NCBI RefSeq assembly: GCF_000619825.1
Contig: NZ_JHUW01000006.1
Span: forward strand, 62,001 to 126,000
Origin: Prevotella sp. MA2016
GTDB lineage: Bacteria; Bacteroidota; Bacteroidia; Bacteroidales; Bacteroidaceae
Length of the DNA stretch: 64,000 nucleotides
Reading direction: 5' to 3'
This document shows, in pieces, positions 52,522 through 60,120 of this stretch; position 1 is the stretch's first letter, and every line of letters begins with the position of its first letter. The notes under the pieces are model-generated. The model had not been told where the DNA came from. It saw only the letters and a program-made list of their open reading frames with translations, and searched no databases. A program made the translations under genes and the position numbers.

Positions 52522-52595
52522 ACCCGATTTCGGCTATAAGCCGGAAAAATTTCAAGATAGCAACATCATTATTAACAAATTAAATTATTACAATT

Positions 52596-52832
52596 ATGTC
52601 AGAAATTGAAAGCAAAGTAAAGGCAATTATCGTAGACAAACTCGGTGTGGATGAGGCTGAAGTAAAGGCAGAGGCTAGCTTCACAAACGACCTGGGTGCA
52701 GACTCACTGGATACCGTTGAGCTGATCATGGAGTTCGAGAAGGAGTTTGGTATCTCAATTCCCGATGATAAGGCTGAGAAGATCGGTACCGTTGGTGACG
52801 CCATCGCTTACATCGAGGAGAACGCAAAATAA
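52596..52832 (+). CDS. acpP: Acyl carrier protein
   Basis: 78 residues, acidic, helical. The phosphopantetheine attachment serine is S37 in [12 protein letters not shown]. It carries growing acyl chains in type II fatty acid synthesis. The leader of about 70 bases and strong -7 element fit a highly expressed gene. A 16-bp stem-loop lies between it and fabF, which may reduce read-through so that ACP is made in excess over the enzyme. Confidence 0.97.
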   Translation: MSEIESKVKAIIVDKLGVDEAEVKAEASFTNDLGADSLDTVELIMEFEKEFGISIPDDKAEKIGTVGDAIAYIEENAK

Positions 52833-52840
52833 ATTTTTCA

Positions 52841-52930
52841 GAATTGAAGGATTGAAGAATTGAAGAATTGAAGTTCAGGCTTCATCCTGGATTCGTTCTT
52901 CAATTTTTCAATTTTTTGTTTTTCAATTTT
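52841..52930 (+). repeat. GAATTGAAG tandem repeat forming a long stem-loop between acpP and fabF
   Basis: GAATTGAAG-type units repeat at 52841-52873. AATTGAAGAATTGAAG (52858-52873) pairs with CTTCAATTTTTCAATT (52898-52913), 16 bp with one mismatch and a 24-base loop, followed by T-rich sequence. Likely a partial terminator or mRNA processing site. Related motifs lie at 45346-45360 and 46521-46545. Confidence 0.65.
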
Positions 52931-52936
52931 AAGCTT

Positions 52937-54199
52937 ATGGAATTAAAAAGAGTAGTTGTAACAGGTCTTGGCGCAGTAACGCCAGTGGGCAACACTCCTG
53001 ATGAGATGTGGAATAACCTGCTCAACGGAGTAAGCGGCGCAGCACCTATTACAAGTTTCGATACAACAAATTTCAAAACAAAGTTTGCATGCGAGGTTAA
53101 AAACCTGAATGTGAACGATTTCCTGGATCGCAAAGAGGCACGTAAGATGGACCGCTACACACAGCTGGCCCTGATTGCTGCTAAGCAGGCTGTTGAAGAC
53201 AGCGGCATGGATCTGGAGACAGAAGACAAGAACCGTATCGGCGTGGTTTACGGCGTAGGTATCGGTGGAATTAAGACCTTCGAGGACGAGGTGAAATACT
53301 ATGGTGTTCACGAGGCCGATGGTCCTAAGTTCAACCCCTTCTTCATCCCTAAGATGATTGCTGATATCGCAGCTGGTCAGATTTCTATTATGTATGGCTT
53401 CCATGGCCCCAACTATATCACCGCTTCAGCTTGTGCATCTTCATCAAATGCTCTGGCCGACGCCTTCAACCTGATTCGCTTGGGTAAGGCTAACGCTATT
53501 GTTGCTGGTGGTGCTGAGGCTGCTATCTGCGCTACTGGTGTAGGTGGTTTCAACGCCATGCACGCTCTCTCTACTCGTAACGACGAGCCAGAGAAGGCCA
53601 GCCGTCCTTTCAGCGCCAGCCGCGATGGATTCATCATGGCCGAGGGTTCTGGTTGCTTGATTCTTGAGGAACTGGAGCACGCTAAGGCTCGTGGTGCTAA
53701 GATCTACGCTGAGATGGTTGGTGCCGGTATGAGTGCCGACGCTCACCACATCACCGCTTCTCACCCAGAGGGTCTGGGCGCTAAGCTTGTGATGCAGAAT
53801 GCTCTTGAGGACGCAGGATTGAAGCCTGAGGACATCGACTATATCAACGTTCACGGTACTTCTACCCACGTTGGTGATATCTCTGAGGCTAAGGCCATCA
53901 AGGAGGTATTCGGCGATGCTGCCTACAAGCTCAACATCTCTTCTACTAAGTCAATGACTGGTCACCTGCTGGGTGCTGCTGGTGCTGTAGAGGCAATGGC
54001 TACCGTTCTGGCTATTAAGAACGATATCATTCCTCCAACCATCAACCACGAGGAGGGCGATGAGGATCCAGAGATTGACTACAACCTGAACTTCACATTC
54101 AACAAGGCTCAGAAGCGTGTGGTTCGTGCTGGTCTCAGCAACACCTTCGGCTTTGGTGGTCACAATGCATGTGTAGTATTCAAGAAGTATGAAGCTTAG
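52937..54199 (+). CDS. fabF: 3-oxoacyl-[acyl-carrier-protein] synthase II
   Basis: 420 residues from the ATG at 52937. Condenses malonyl-ACP with acyl-ACP. The thiolase-fold catalytic triad is visible: C166 in ITASACASSSNALADAF, the first histidine in VHGTSTHVGD and the second in SMTGHLLGAAG, with the conserved FGFGGHNACVVFKK end. The open frame runs 23 codons further upstream through the repeat-rich gap; MELKRVVVTGLGAVTPVG is the normal FabF start. The rnc gene begins 11 bases before its end, so acpP-fabF-rnc is one unit. Confidence 0.97.
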   Translation: MELKRVVVTGLGAVTPVGNTPDEMWNNLLNGVSGAAPITSFDTTNFKTKFACEVKNLNVNDFLDRKEARKMDRYTQLALIAAKQAVEDSGMDLETEDKNRIGVVYGVGIGGIKTFEDEVKYYGVHEADGPKFNPFFIPKMIADIAAGQISIMYGFHGPNYITASACASSSNALADAFNLIRLGKANAIVAGGAEAAICATGVGGFNAMHALSTRNDEPEKASRPFSASRDGFIMAEGSGCLILEELEHAKARGAKIYAEMVGAGMSADAHHITASHPEGLGAKLVMQNALEDAGLKPEDIDYINVHGTSTHVGDISEAKAIKEVFGDAAYKLNISSTKSMTGHLLGAAGAVEAMATVLAIKNDIIPPTINHEEGDEDPEIDYNLNFTFNKAQKRVVRAGLSNTFGFGGHNACVVFKKYEA

Positions 54200-55217
54200 T
54201 AACATTATTGATAGAATAAAGCTCCCTTTCCGCAAGGAGAAGGAGCTTTTTTCTTCTCTTTACGAGATACTGGGATTCTATCCCCGTAACATCGAGTATT
54301 ACAAGATGGCGCTGATGCACAAGAGCATCCGCAAGCGCAACGACAAGGGCAAGCCGCTCAATAACGAGCGACTGGAGTTCTTGGGTGATGCCATACTCGA
54401 CGCTGCTGTGGGTTACATCGTTTATCGTCATTATGAGGGTAAGCGCGAAGGATTCCTGACTAACACACGATCGAAACTCGTAAGCCGCGAAACGCTTGGA
54501 AAGTTGGCCACAGAGATGCGATTGAGCAATCTGCTGATATCAGCAGGTCATTCAACCTCGCACAACAGTTATGTTGAGGGTAATGCTTTCGAGGCGTTGG
54601 TGGGAGCAATCTACTTGGATCGGGGCTACGAGGCTTGTCTGCACTTTTTCGAGAAGCAAGTGCTGGGCAAGCATATAGATATAGATAAGGTGGCCTTCAA
54701 GGAGGTGAACTTCAAGTCGAAGTTGCTCGAGTGGAGCCAGAAGAATCGTGTGCGTTTGGAGTACAAGCTTACCAAGCAGAAAAAAGACGAGCACGGCAGT
54801 CCTGTATTTACCTATATGGTAGTGATTGAGGGCGTGAGTGGCGAGAGCGGCTCAGGCTATTCAAAGAAAGAGGCGCAGCAGAAGGCCTCGAAAGACACTC
54901 TGCAGCGCCTGAAGCGCGAACCTCAGTTCGTGGATGCGGTGTTTGCCGCCAAGACGGCTCGCACCCAGATGGAAGAAGAGCCGGCAATGGCTGTGCCCGA
55001 TCCGGAGAAGGAGCAGCAGAGCTTCATCATCGAACAGCCGACAGTGGCAGAACAGGTGGTAGAACAGGTGGTAGAACAACCAACCACAGAACCCTCTGAA
55101 ACGCCGACAATAGATTTTGCAGATAAGGAATTCGACCTCTCGGACATCTCTCATAAAGAGAAATCGCGTGAGGAAATCATAGCCGAAGCTGAAGCTGCAG
55201 CATTTTCTGGGGAGTAA
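54189..55217 (+). CDS. rnc: Ribonuclease III with an extended C-terminal tail
   Basis: 342 residues, about 100 longer than most RNase III. The catalytic domain (about 20-165) has the signature NNERLEFLGDAILDAAVG (N59-E60 and D67) and YVEGNAFEALVGAIYLDRG with the last metal ligands; the dsRNA-binding domain follows (about 175-245, LLEWSQKNRVRLEY to SKKEAQQKASKDTLQRL). Residues 250-342 are an acidic, low-complexity tail with a short repeat (VVEQVVEQ) and an end (SREEIIAEAEAAAFSGE). It processes rRNA precursors and other dsRNA. Tails like this occur in Bacteroidales RNase III, with unknown role. The stop lies inside the bidirectional terminator shared with the serpin gene. Confidence 0.96.
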   Translation: MKLSNIIDRIKLPFRKEKELFSSLYEILGFYPRNIEYYKMALMHKSIRKRNDKGKPLNNERLEFLGDAILDAAVGYIVYRHYEGKREGFLTNTRSKLVSRETLGKLATEMRLSNLLISAGHSTSHNSYVEGNAFEALVGAIYLDRGYEACLHFFEKQVLGKHIDIDKVAFKEVNFKSKLLEWSQKNRVRLEYKLTKQKKDEHGSPVFTYMVVIEGVSGESGSGYSKKEAQQKASKDTLQRLKREPQFVDAVFAAKTARTQMEEEPAMAVPDPEKEQQSFIIEQPTVAEQVVEQVVEQPTTEPSETPTIDFADKEFDLSDISHKEKSREEIIAEAEAAAFSGE

Positions 55218-55240
55218 AGTTCTACTCCCCAGAAAATTTT
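55202..55240. terminator. Bidirectional terminator shared by rnc and the serpin gene, inside both coding ends
   Basis: Fifteen-base perfect arms at 55202-55216 and 55223-55237 with a 6-base loop, flanked by A/T tracts on both sides. The arms encode Phe-Ser-Gly-Glu-stop in both directions. Confidence 0.9.
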
Positions 55241-56574
55241 CCTACAAACACGATAACACCCGAAGAAGCCTCGCTGATGGCATATACAAAGGGGCGATTA
55301 GCATGGAATATGGCCTTAGGATATTCTACAGGTTGAGGATTAGGGGTGAAAGCCGTACAGTTTGCCCCACCAATGGTTACGGCAGCCGCCTCAGAACCTT
55401 CCTCGTTGACCTTAATCTTTGCCTTCTGGCGCATCATCGAAATATACATATTCTCTTTTTCGCACATATTGGGCACCTGAGAGATGTTATAATCAAATAC
55501 CTGGCGAATGCCCATCTGTTGCAGTAGGGCAATAAGACCACCATTCAAAGTCAGTTTATCTGTATCCGAACTGGTTTCAAAGCGTGGCAGTTTCAGGTCA
55601 ACTTCGTATGCCCTATATGCGTCGTCTATATTGGCGCTGTAAATATGCCCCTCTAAGCACCCTGATTTGCTAATACGGTTGATTATATCATCGGTGGTCT
55701 TTCCTTCCTCAGGTAGCATTACCGTCATCTTCCATACCCCCTTGCCATAAGGTATCTCGATGGCGCTATAGTCTTTGTTCTTATAATATTGGATAAGCAC
55801 ATTCTGGTGCATCAATGGCAGTTTTACTGTACTTTTTGTCGTAGTAAAGCTCTCTTCTTTGGTATTTGCTTCATCAAACTTAGAAGCCCAGTCGGCTTTA
55901 AAATAGATGGCGTTCAGCAGATAGGTTGCCATATTCTCATCTATCTTATCGAGAATGGTTGGAATCATGCCATTGGTATGATCGTTGGCCCAGTCGTTGA
56001 TGGTCTTGAGCGTTGATGGCAACTTGAAGTCCAGGTTCTCTGCTGTGGCATCATAATATTGCTCCATATCTTTCTGATACTGAGTCTGCAGCTTGGCCTT
56101 GTTCTTATTTACAAACAGGGCATTGGCAATGTTTAGCGTCACCTTCTCGTCAGTCTGGGGCAGCCCGTCAATCAGTTTCTTACAATATTCATTTACAGCC
56201 TTGATGCCCCCCTGATGGAAGCCCAAAACCTGTTCCAGTTCCTGCTCTGTCTGCCCTGTGGCAGCATCGTTCACCATACCTAATACATAGGTAATGCTCA
56301 ATGGCGAATAGATAAAGCTCTGGCCGTTTTGTTCAGCCTTGTTTACTGCTTTCAGGAAGTTCAGCGTAAAGCCGTTGTTGTCGTTAGCAAACACTTTTTG
56401 CTCAGGTGTTAGCTCAATGGGCTGAGAGCCAGAAAGCATGTTTACAACTTGCTTGGGCTCGAGCTGCTCATTCTCACCAATCTCTTCTGACGAGCTGCAT
56501 GAAAGGAGGCTCGAAACGATTGCTCCACTCAGCATGATGGCTGATAATAAGAATAGAATTTTTTTCATAAACAT
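55222..56574 (-). CDS. Serpin-family protease inhibitor lipoprotein
   Basis: 450 residues. Signal peptide with lipobox (FLLSAIMLSGAIVSSLLSCSS). The serpin fold is clear: FIYSPLSITYVLGMVNDAAT, NALFVNKNKAKLQTQYQKDM, YLLNAIYFKADWASKF, YGKGVWKMTVMLPEEGKTTD and the C-terminal IFHANRPFVYAISEASSGVI followed by FVGKFSGE. The reactive centre hinge KVNEEGSEAAAVTIGG keeps the small residues at P12-P9 needed for strand insertion, so an inhibitory serpin is likely. Counting 17 residues from the hinge glutamate puts the scissile bond near CT-AF in ANCTAFTPN, suggesting elastase-like or related proteases. Anchored on the cell surface or in the periplasm, it may protect against host or competitor proteases. 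Start at 56574 or the ATG at 56568. No TAnnTTTG was found upstream. Confidence 0.92.
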   Translation of the reverse strand: MFMKKILFLLSAIMLSGAIVSSLLSCSSSEEIGENEQLEPKQVVNMLSGSQPIELTPEQKVFANDNNGFTLNFLKAVNKAEQNGQSFIYSPLSITYVLGMVNDAATGQTEQELEQVLGFHQGGIKAVNEYCKKLIDGLPQTDEKVTLNIANALFVNKNKAKLQTQYQKDMEQYYDATAENLDFKLPSTLKTINDWANDHTNGMIPTILDKIDENMATYLLNAIYFKADWASKFDEANTKEESFTTTKSTVKLPLMHQNVLIQYYKNKDYSAIEIPYGKGVWKMTVMLPEEGKTTDDIINRISKSGCLEGHIYSANIDDAYRAYEVDLKLPRFETSSDTDKLTLNGGLIALLQQMGIRQVFDYNISQVPNMCEKENMYISMMRQKAKIKVNEEGSEAAAVTIGGANCTAFTPNPQPVEYPKAIFHANRPFVYAISEASSGVIVFVGKFSGE

Positions 56575-56692
56575 ACCATATTTTTAGGTTCATTTCGCTA
56601 TAATAATGCAGAATTATGGGAATTCTTGCATGGAAAAATGTTAAAGAATTAAAAAACTTGTCGTTCTCATACAAGATTTACGTACTTTTGAA

Positions 56693-56700
56693 TTCTAATA
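56693..56700 (+). promoter_or_regulatory. -7 promoter element TACTTTTG for the second sigma factor
   Basis: Ends 17 bases before the ATG at 56718 and excludes the longer open frame that begins at 56616. Confidence 0.7.
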
Positions 56701-56717
56701 ATAGAACGCAGGTAAAA

Positions 56718-57266
56718 ATGGTCAAACAAATCGTTGAACGCATACGGAATAAAGACCAGCGGGCGATGAGTGAGCTCTACCAAATGTATATTGGTGAGCT
56801 TTCATCGGTCTGCTACCGATATATTCCCAATGCCGACGATGCAAAGGACGTGCTGCAGAACAGTTTTGTGAAGATTTTCACGGCTATCCCAACGATGGAG
56901 TATCGTAGCGATGAAGCGTTTAAAGGTTGGCTGATGAGGGTGGTAGCAAACGAGGCGCTGATGTTCCTAAGGACCAAGAAGAAACTGCTGTTTGTAGAGC
57001 AGGACGAGATAAAACAGAAGCAAGCAGATATAGCAGACGACACCCCTGCAACAGAGCAGATTTCGGCCGACCAGCTGCACCAGCTGATAAGCGAACTGCC
57101 TGATGGATACAGAACGGTACTGAATCTGTATGTATTTGAAGACTACTCGCATCGGCAGATAGCCGAACTACTAGGTATCAAGGAGAGCACATCGGCCTCT
57201 CAGCTCCATTACGCCAAGCAATGGCTGGCACGCAGAATAAAAGAATTAATAATCGATAAGGAATGA
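56718..57266 (+). CDS. ECF-type RNA polymerase sigma factor
   Basis: 182 residues from the ATG at 56718 (MVKQIVERIRNKDQRAMSEL). Region 2: SSVCYRYIPNADDAKDVLQN followed by SFVKIF, and FKGWLMRVVANEALMFLRTKKK. Region 4: LISELPDGYRTVLNLYVFED then YSHRQIAELLGIKESTSASQ. Typical of the Bacteroidetes ECF class with a dedicated membrane partner. The next gene starts 4 bases before its end (ATGA), so the product encoded there is most likely its anti-sigma partner. The preceding open frame from 56616 has no similarity to sigma factors and crosses the promoter. Confidence 0.93.
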   Translation: MVKQIVERIRNKDQRAMSELYQMYIGELSSVCYRYIPNADDAKDVLQNSFVKIFTAIPTMEYRSDEAFKGWLMRVVANEALMFLRTKKKLLFVEQDEIKQKQADIADDTPATEQISADQLHQLISELPDGYRTVLNLYVFEDYSHRQIAELLGIKESTSASQLHYAKQWLARRIKELIIDKE

Positions 57267-58528
57267 AAGAGGATTGGACAAAACAGATGAAGCAGAAGCT
57301 GGAGGACCACCAGATGGAGCCGCCAGCTGGACTCTGGGAGGGCATCAGTCGAGAGATGGGCTTCCAGACGGCACCTGTAGTTGCGCCAAAGTCGGTGGCC
57401 AGCCGCAGATGGTATTGGGCTGCTGCAGCGGCCGTCCTTGCGATTGTTGGATTCTTTGCCCTCTATCAGTTTGATACCAGCGAGCCTCAGTTAGTGGCTA
57501 GCAGCGAGCCCCAATTGGTGGCTAACCACGAGAAAGCGCCAACGCCAGTTGCCTCGGATGCTCAGCCATCGATGCCTCAGGAAGCCCCCACACTTCTGGC
57601 ACAGGCGGCTCCTCGGCATCGTCACACCCCAGCGGCCCAGCAGCCAGCACTTGCGGTCGTTAGCCAGCAAGCTGCCCCAGAGGCAAATCCGCAGGAAGCC
57701 CCTGCCGACCTCTTGCAGGAGCCCACAGAAACCACCCCTCAAGATGTGGCCAGCGTGAGTGAGCCAGCGCCCGATGCCCCCAATGTTCAGGTGCAGCATG
57801 AGAAGAAACAAACCTATCTGCCAGAAGTTGTAGATTCGAAGGAAATACGTTCAAAATCAAACCATTCTGACAAATGGACTATCGCGCTGAACGGCTCAAA
57901 CGGCCTATTGATGGCTAGTAATAATATTGACAATCAGATGGGAAGTCAGCTCTTGAAAAGTGATGCGTACTCCATCTTTACATATCAGGCTTTATATGGC
58001 GGTGAATTCTTAAACCACAATGGGAGCTATGCATCAGTTAATCTGCCTGAACAGGCGGAAATAAAGCACAAGCTGCCCATACGATTCGGCCTGACGGTGC
58101 AGTATCAGCTTAACAATCGCTTGGCGCTGCATGGTGGAATCAGCTATACCTATCTTGAATCAGAGTTTAAGATGCCTTTTGCTTATGATAATAGCTATAC
58201 CCAGAAGCTCAAATATCTGGGCATTCCATTAGGTGTTTCATGGCAGTTGTGGTCGCAGGGAGGCTTCGGGGTTTATCTTTCTGGAGGAGCCTTGATTGAG
58301 AAATGTGTTGACAGTAAGATGTCGAGGAGTGAGATAGACGAGCGCCCCTGGCAGTTCTCACTCAACGCTGCCGCAGGTGCCGAGTATCATTTCACCCGCC
58401 AGTTCGGACTTTATCTCGAGCCATCATTGGGTTATTATTTCGACGATGGCACCTCTTTGGAGCATTATTACAAAGAGCATCCTTTGGCCCCATCTCTGCA
58501 GTTTGGATTAAGATTACATCTTAAATGA
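57263..58528 (+). CDS. Putative trans-envelope anti-sigma partner: cytoplasmic segment, membrane helix, Pro/Ala/Gln linker and beta-barrel
   Basis: 421 residues. Residues 1-46 are cytoplasmic (KEDWTKQMKQKLEDHQMEPP with the AGLWEGISREM motif seen at the start of Bacteroidetes anti-sigma-like proteins). Residues 49-67 are a single membrane helix (WYWAAAAAVLAIVGFFALYQF). Residues 70-195 are a low-complexity linker rich in Pro, Ala, Gln and Glu. From about 205 on, alternating strands resemble an outer-membrane barrel (KWTIALNGSNGLLMASNN, RFGLTVQYQLNNRLALHGGI, FSLNAAAGAEYHFTRQFGLY, SLQFGLRLHLK). If correct, a single chain crosses the inner membrane and periplasm and inserts in the outer membrane. 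There is no cleavable signal peptide. It overlaps the sigma gene by 4 bases. Confidence 0.8.
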   Translation: MKEDWTKQMKQKLEDHQMEPPAGLWEGISREMGFQTAPVVAPKSVASRRWYWAAAAAVLAIVGFFALYQFDTSEPQLVASSEPQLVANHEKAPTPVASDAQPSMPQEAPTLLAQAAPRHRHTPAAQQPALAVVSQQAAPEANPQEAPADLLQEPTETTPQDVASVSEPAPDAPNVQVQHEKKQTYLPEVVDSKEIRSKSNHSDKWTIALNGSNGLLMASNNIDNQMGSQLLKSDAYSIFTYQALYGGEFLNHNGSYASVNLPEQAEIKHKLPIRFGLTVQYQLNNRLALHGGISYTYLESEFKMPFAYDNSYTQKLKYLGIPLGVSWQLWSQGGFGVYLSGGALIEKCVDSKMSRSEIDERPWQFSLNAAAGAEYHFTRQFGLYLEPSLGYYFDDGTSLEHYYKEHPLAPSLQFGLRLHLK

Positions 58529-58569
58529 TAAAAAATCGAAAAATATTCCCCCTTTACAATGGAATTGCG

Positions 58570-58577
58570 TAATTTTG
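58570..58577 (+). promoter_or_regulatory. -7 promoter element TAATTTTG for the GH3-family operon
   Basis: TAnnTTTG followed by GCAGG, 22 bases before the ATG at 58600. Confidence 0.7.
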
Positions 58578-58599
58578 CAGGCAGATTGCGCAATTTATT

Positions 58600-60102
58600 A
58601 TGAGTATAACAAATATAGTAAGAAAAGTGTTTGAGGCCCGACAGCGGGATCTTGAAAAACACTTGAACCAGGGCCAGGCACTTCAAGAGACTGTGCTGAG
58701 CCGCTTGGTATCGAAAGCCAAGGATACAGAATACGGACGAAATCATGCCTTTGCATCTATCAAGGGTTACGCTGATTTCGTGAAGCATAATCCTGTAAAT
58801 ACTTATGAAGAGTTGAAAGGCGCTATCGACCGTATGCGTCATGGTGAGTCGGATGTGTTGTGGCCAGGCCGTGTGAAATGGTATGCCAAGTCGTCGGGCA
58901 CCACCAACGATAAGTCGAAATTTATCCCTGTGAGTCAGGATGGCTTGAATCATATCCATTATTGTGGTGGTTTTGATGCAGTGGCCATGTATCTGCACAA
59001 CAATCCCAAGTCGCGTATCTTTGATGGGCGTGCGCTGATTCTTGGTGGTAGTCATGCACCAAACTATAATCTGAAGGATTCGTTGGTTGGCGACTTGAGC
59101 GCCATCCTTATTGAGAATATCAATCCATTGGCCAATCTGGTTCGTGTGCCTAAGAAGAAGACGGCCTTGCTTTCCGACTTCGAAATCAAGCGTGATCGTA
59201 TTGCGCGAGAGGCGATGAACAAGAACGTGACCAATATCTCGGGTGTGCCCTCATGGATGCTCTCTGTGCTCACACGTATGATGGAGATTACGGGCAAGAC
59301 CCATCTGGAGGAGGTTTGGCCCAATATTGAGATGTTCTTCCACGGCGGTGTGGCTTTCACGCCTTATCGCAAGCAGTATGAACAGCTCATCACCTCGCCA
59401 AACATGCACTATATGGAGACTTATAATGCCAGCGAGGGTTTCTTCGGACTTCAGAACGATCCTGCAGACAAGTCGATGCTGCTGATGCTTGACTACGATG
59501 TGTTCTATGAGTTTATCCCCATGGATGGTGGCGATCCTGTTCCCCTCTGGGGCGTAGAAACAGGCAAGAACTATGCGATGGTTATCTCTACCAGTTGCGG
59601 CTTGTGGCGCTATGAGATTGGCGACACCATCCAGTTCACATCCACCAATCCTTATAAGTTTATCATCTCTGGTCGCACCAAGCATTTCATCAATGCCTTT
59701 GGCGAGGAGCTGATTGTGGATAATGCCGAGAAAGGTCTGGCCTATGCCTGCGAGCAGACGGGTGCCGAGGTGTTGGAATACACAGCAGCCCCTGTGTTTA
59801 TGGATCAGAATGCCAAGTGCCGCCACCAGTGGCTCATCGAGTTTGCCAAGCGTCCTGCCGATCTTCAGCAGTTCAGCGACCTGCTCGACAAGCATCTGCA
59901 GGAAATCAATAGCGACTACGAGGCCAAGCGCTATAAGGACATCACGTTGCAGCATCTCGAAATCATTGAGGCTCGCCCCAACCTCTTTAACGACTGGCTC
60001 AAGCTGAAAGGTAAACTGGGTGGCCAGCACAAGGTGCCTCGCCTCAGTAACTCTCGCGAGCATATTGAACAATTGCTTTCGCTTAATGCAAAAATGCAAT
60101 AA
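58600..60102 (+). CDS. GH3 auxin-responsive-promoter family protein (acyl-adenylate/amidosynthetase fold)
   Basis: 500 residues. The family is related to plant GH3 acyl-amido synthetases in the ANL adenylating superfamily. ATP-binding motif 1 is YAKSSGTTNDKSKFIPVS, motif 2 is MHYMETYNASEGFFGLQN, and motif 3 is GLWRYEIGDTIQFTS, followed by SGRTKHFINAFGEELIVDNA; all are present, so it should activate a carboxylate with ATP. The natural substrate in Bacteroidetes is unknown. It heads a three-gene unit with an Ig-like lipoprotein and a DUF3108 protein; this combination recurs in Bacteroidales. Confidence 0.93.
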   Translation: MSITNIVRKVFEARQRDLEKHLNQGQALQETVLSRLVSKAKDTEYGRNHAFASIKGYADFVKHNPVNTYEELKGAIDRMRHGESDVLWPGRVKWYAKSSGTTNDKSKFIPVSQDGLNHIHYCGGFDAVAMYLHNNPKSRIFDGRALILGGSHAPNYNLKDSLVGDLSAILIENINPLANLVRVPKKKTALLSDFEIKRDRIAREAMNKNVTNISGVPSWMLSVLTRMMEITGKTHLEEVWPNIEMFFHGGVAFTPYRKQYEQLITSPNMHYMETYNASEGFFGLQNDPADKSMLLMLDYDVFYEFIPMDGGDPVPLWGVETGKNYAMVISTSCGLWRYEIGDTIQFTSTNPYKFIISGRTKHFINAFGEELIVDNAEKGLAYACEQTGAEVLEYTAAPVFMDQNAKCRHQWLIEFAKRPADLQQFSDLLDKHLQEINSDYEAKRYKDITLQHLEIIEARPNLFNDWLKLKGKLGGQHKVPRLSNSREHIEQLLSLNAKMQ

Positions 60103-60120
60103 TTATAAAATGTAAACAGG

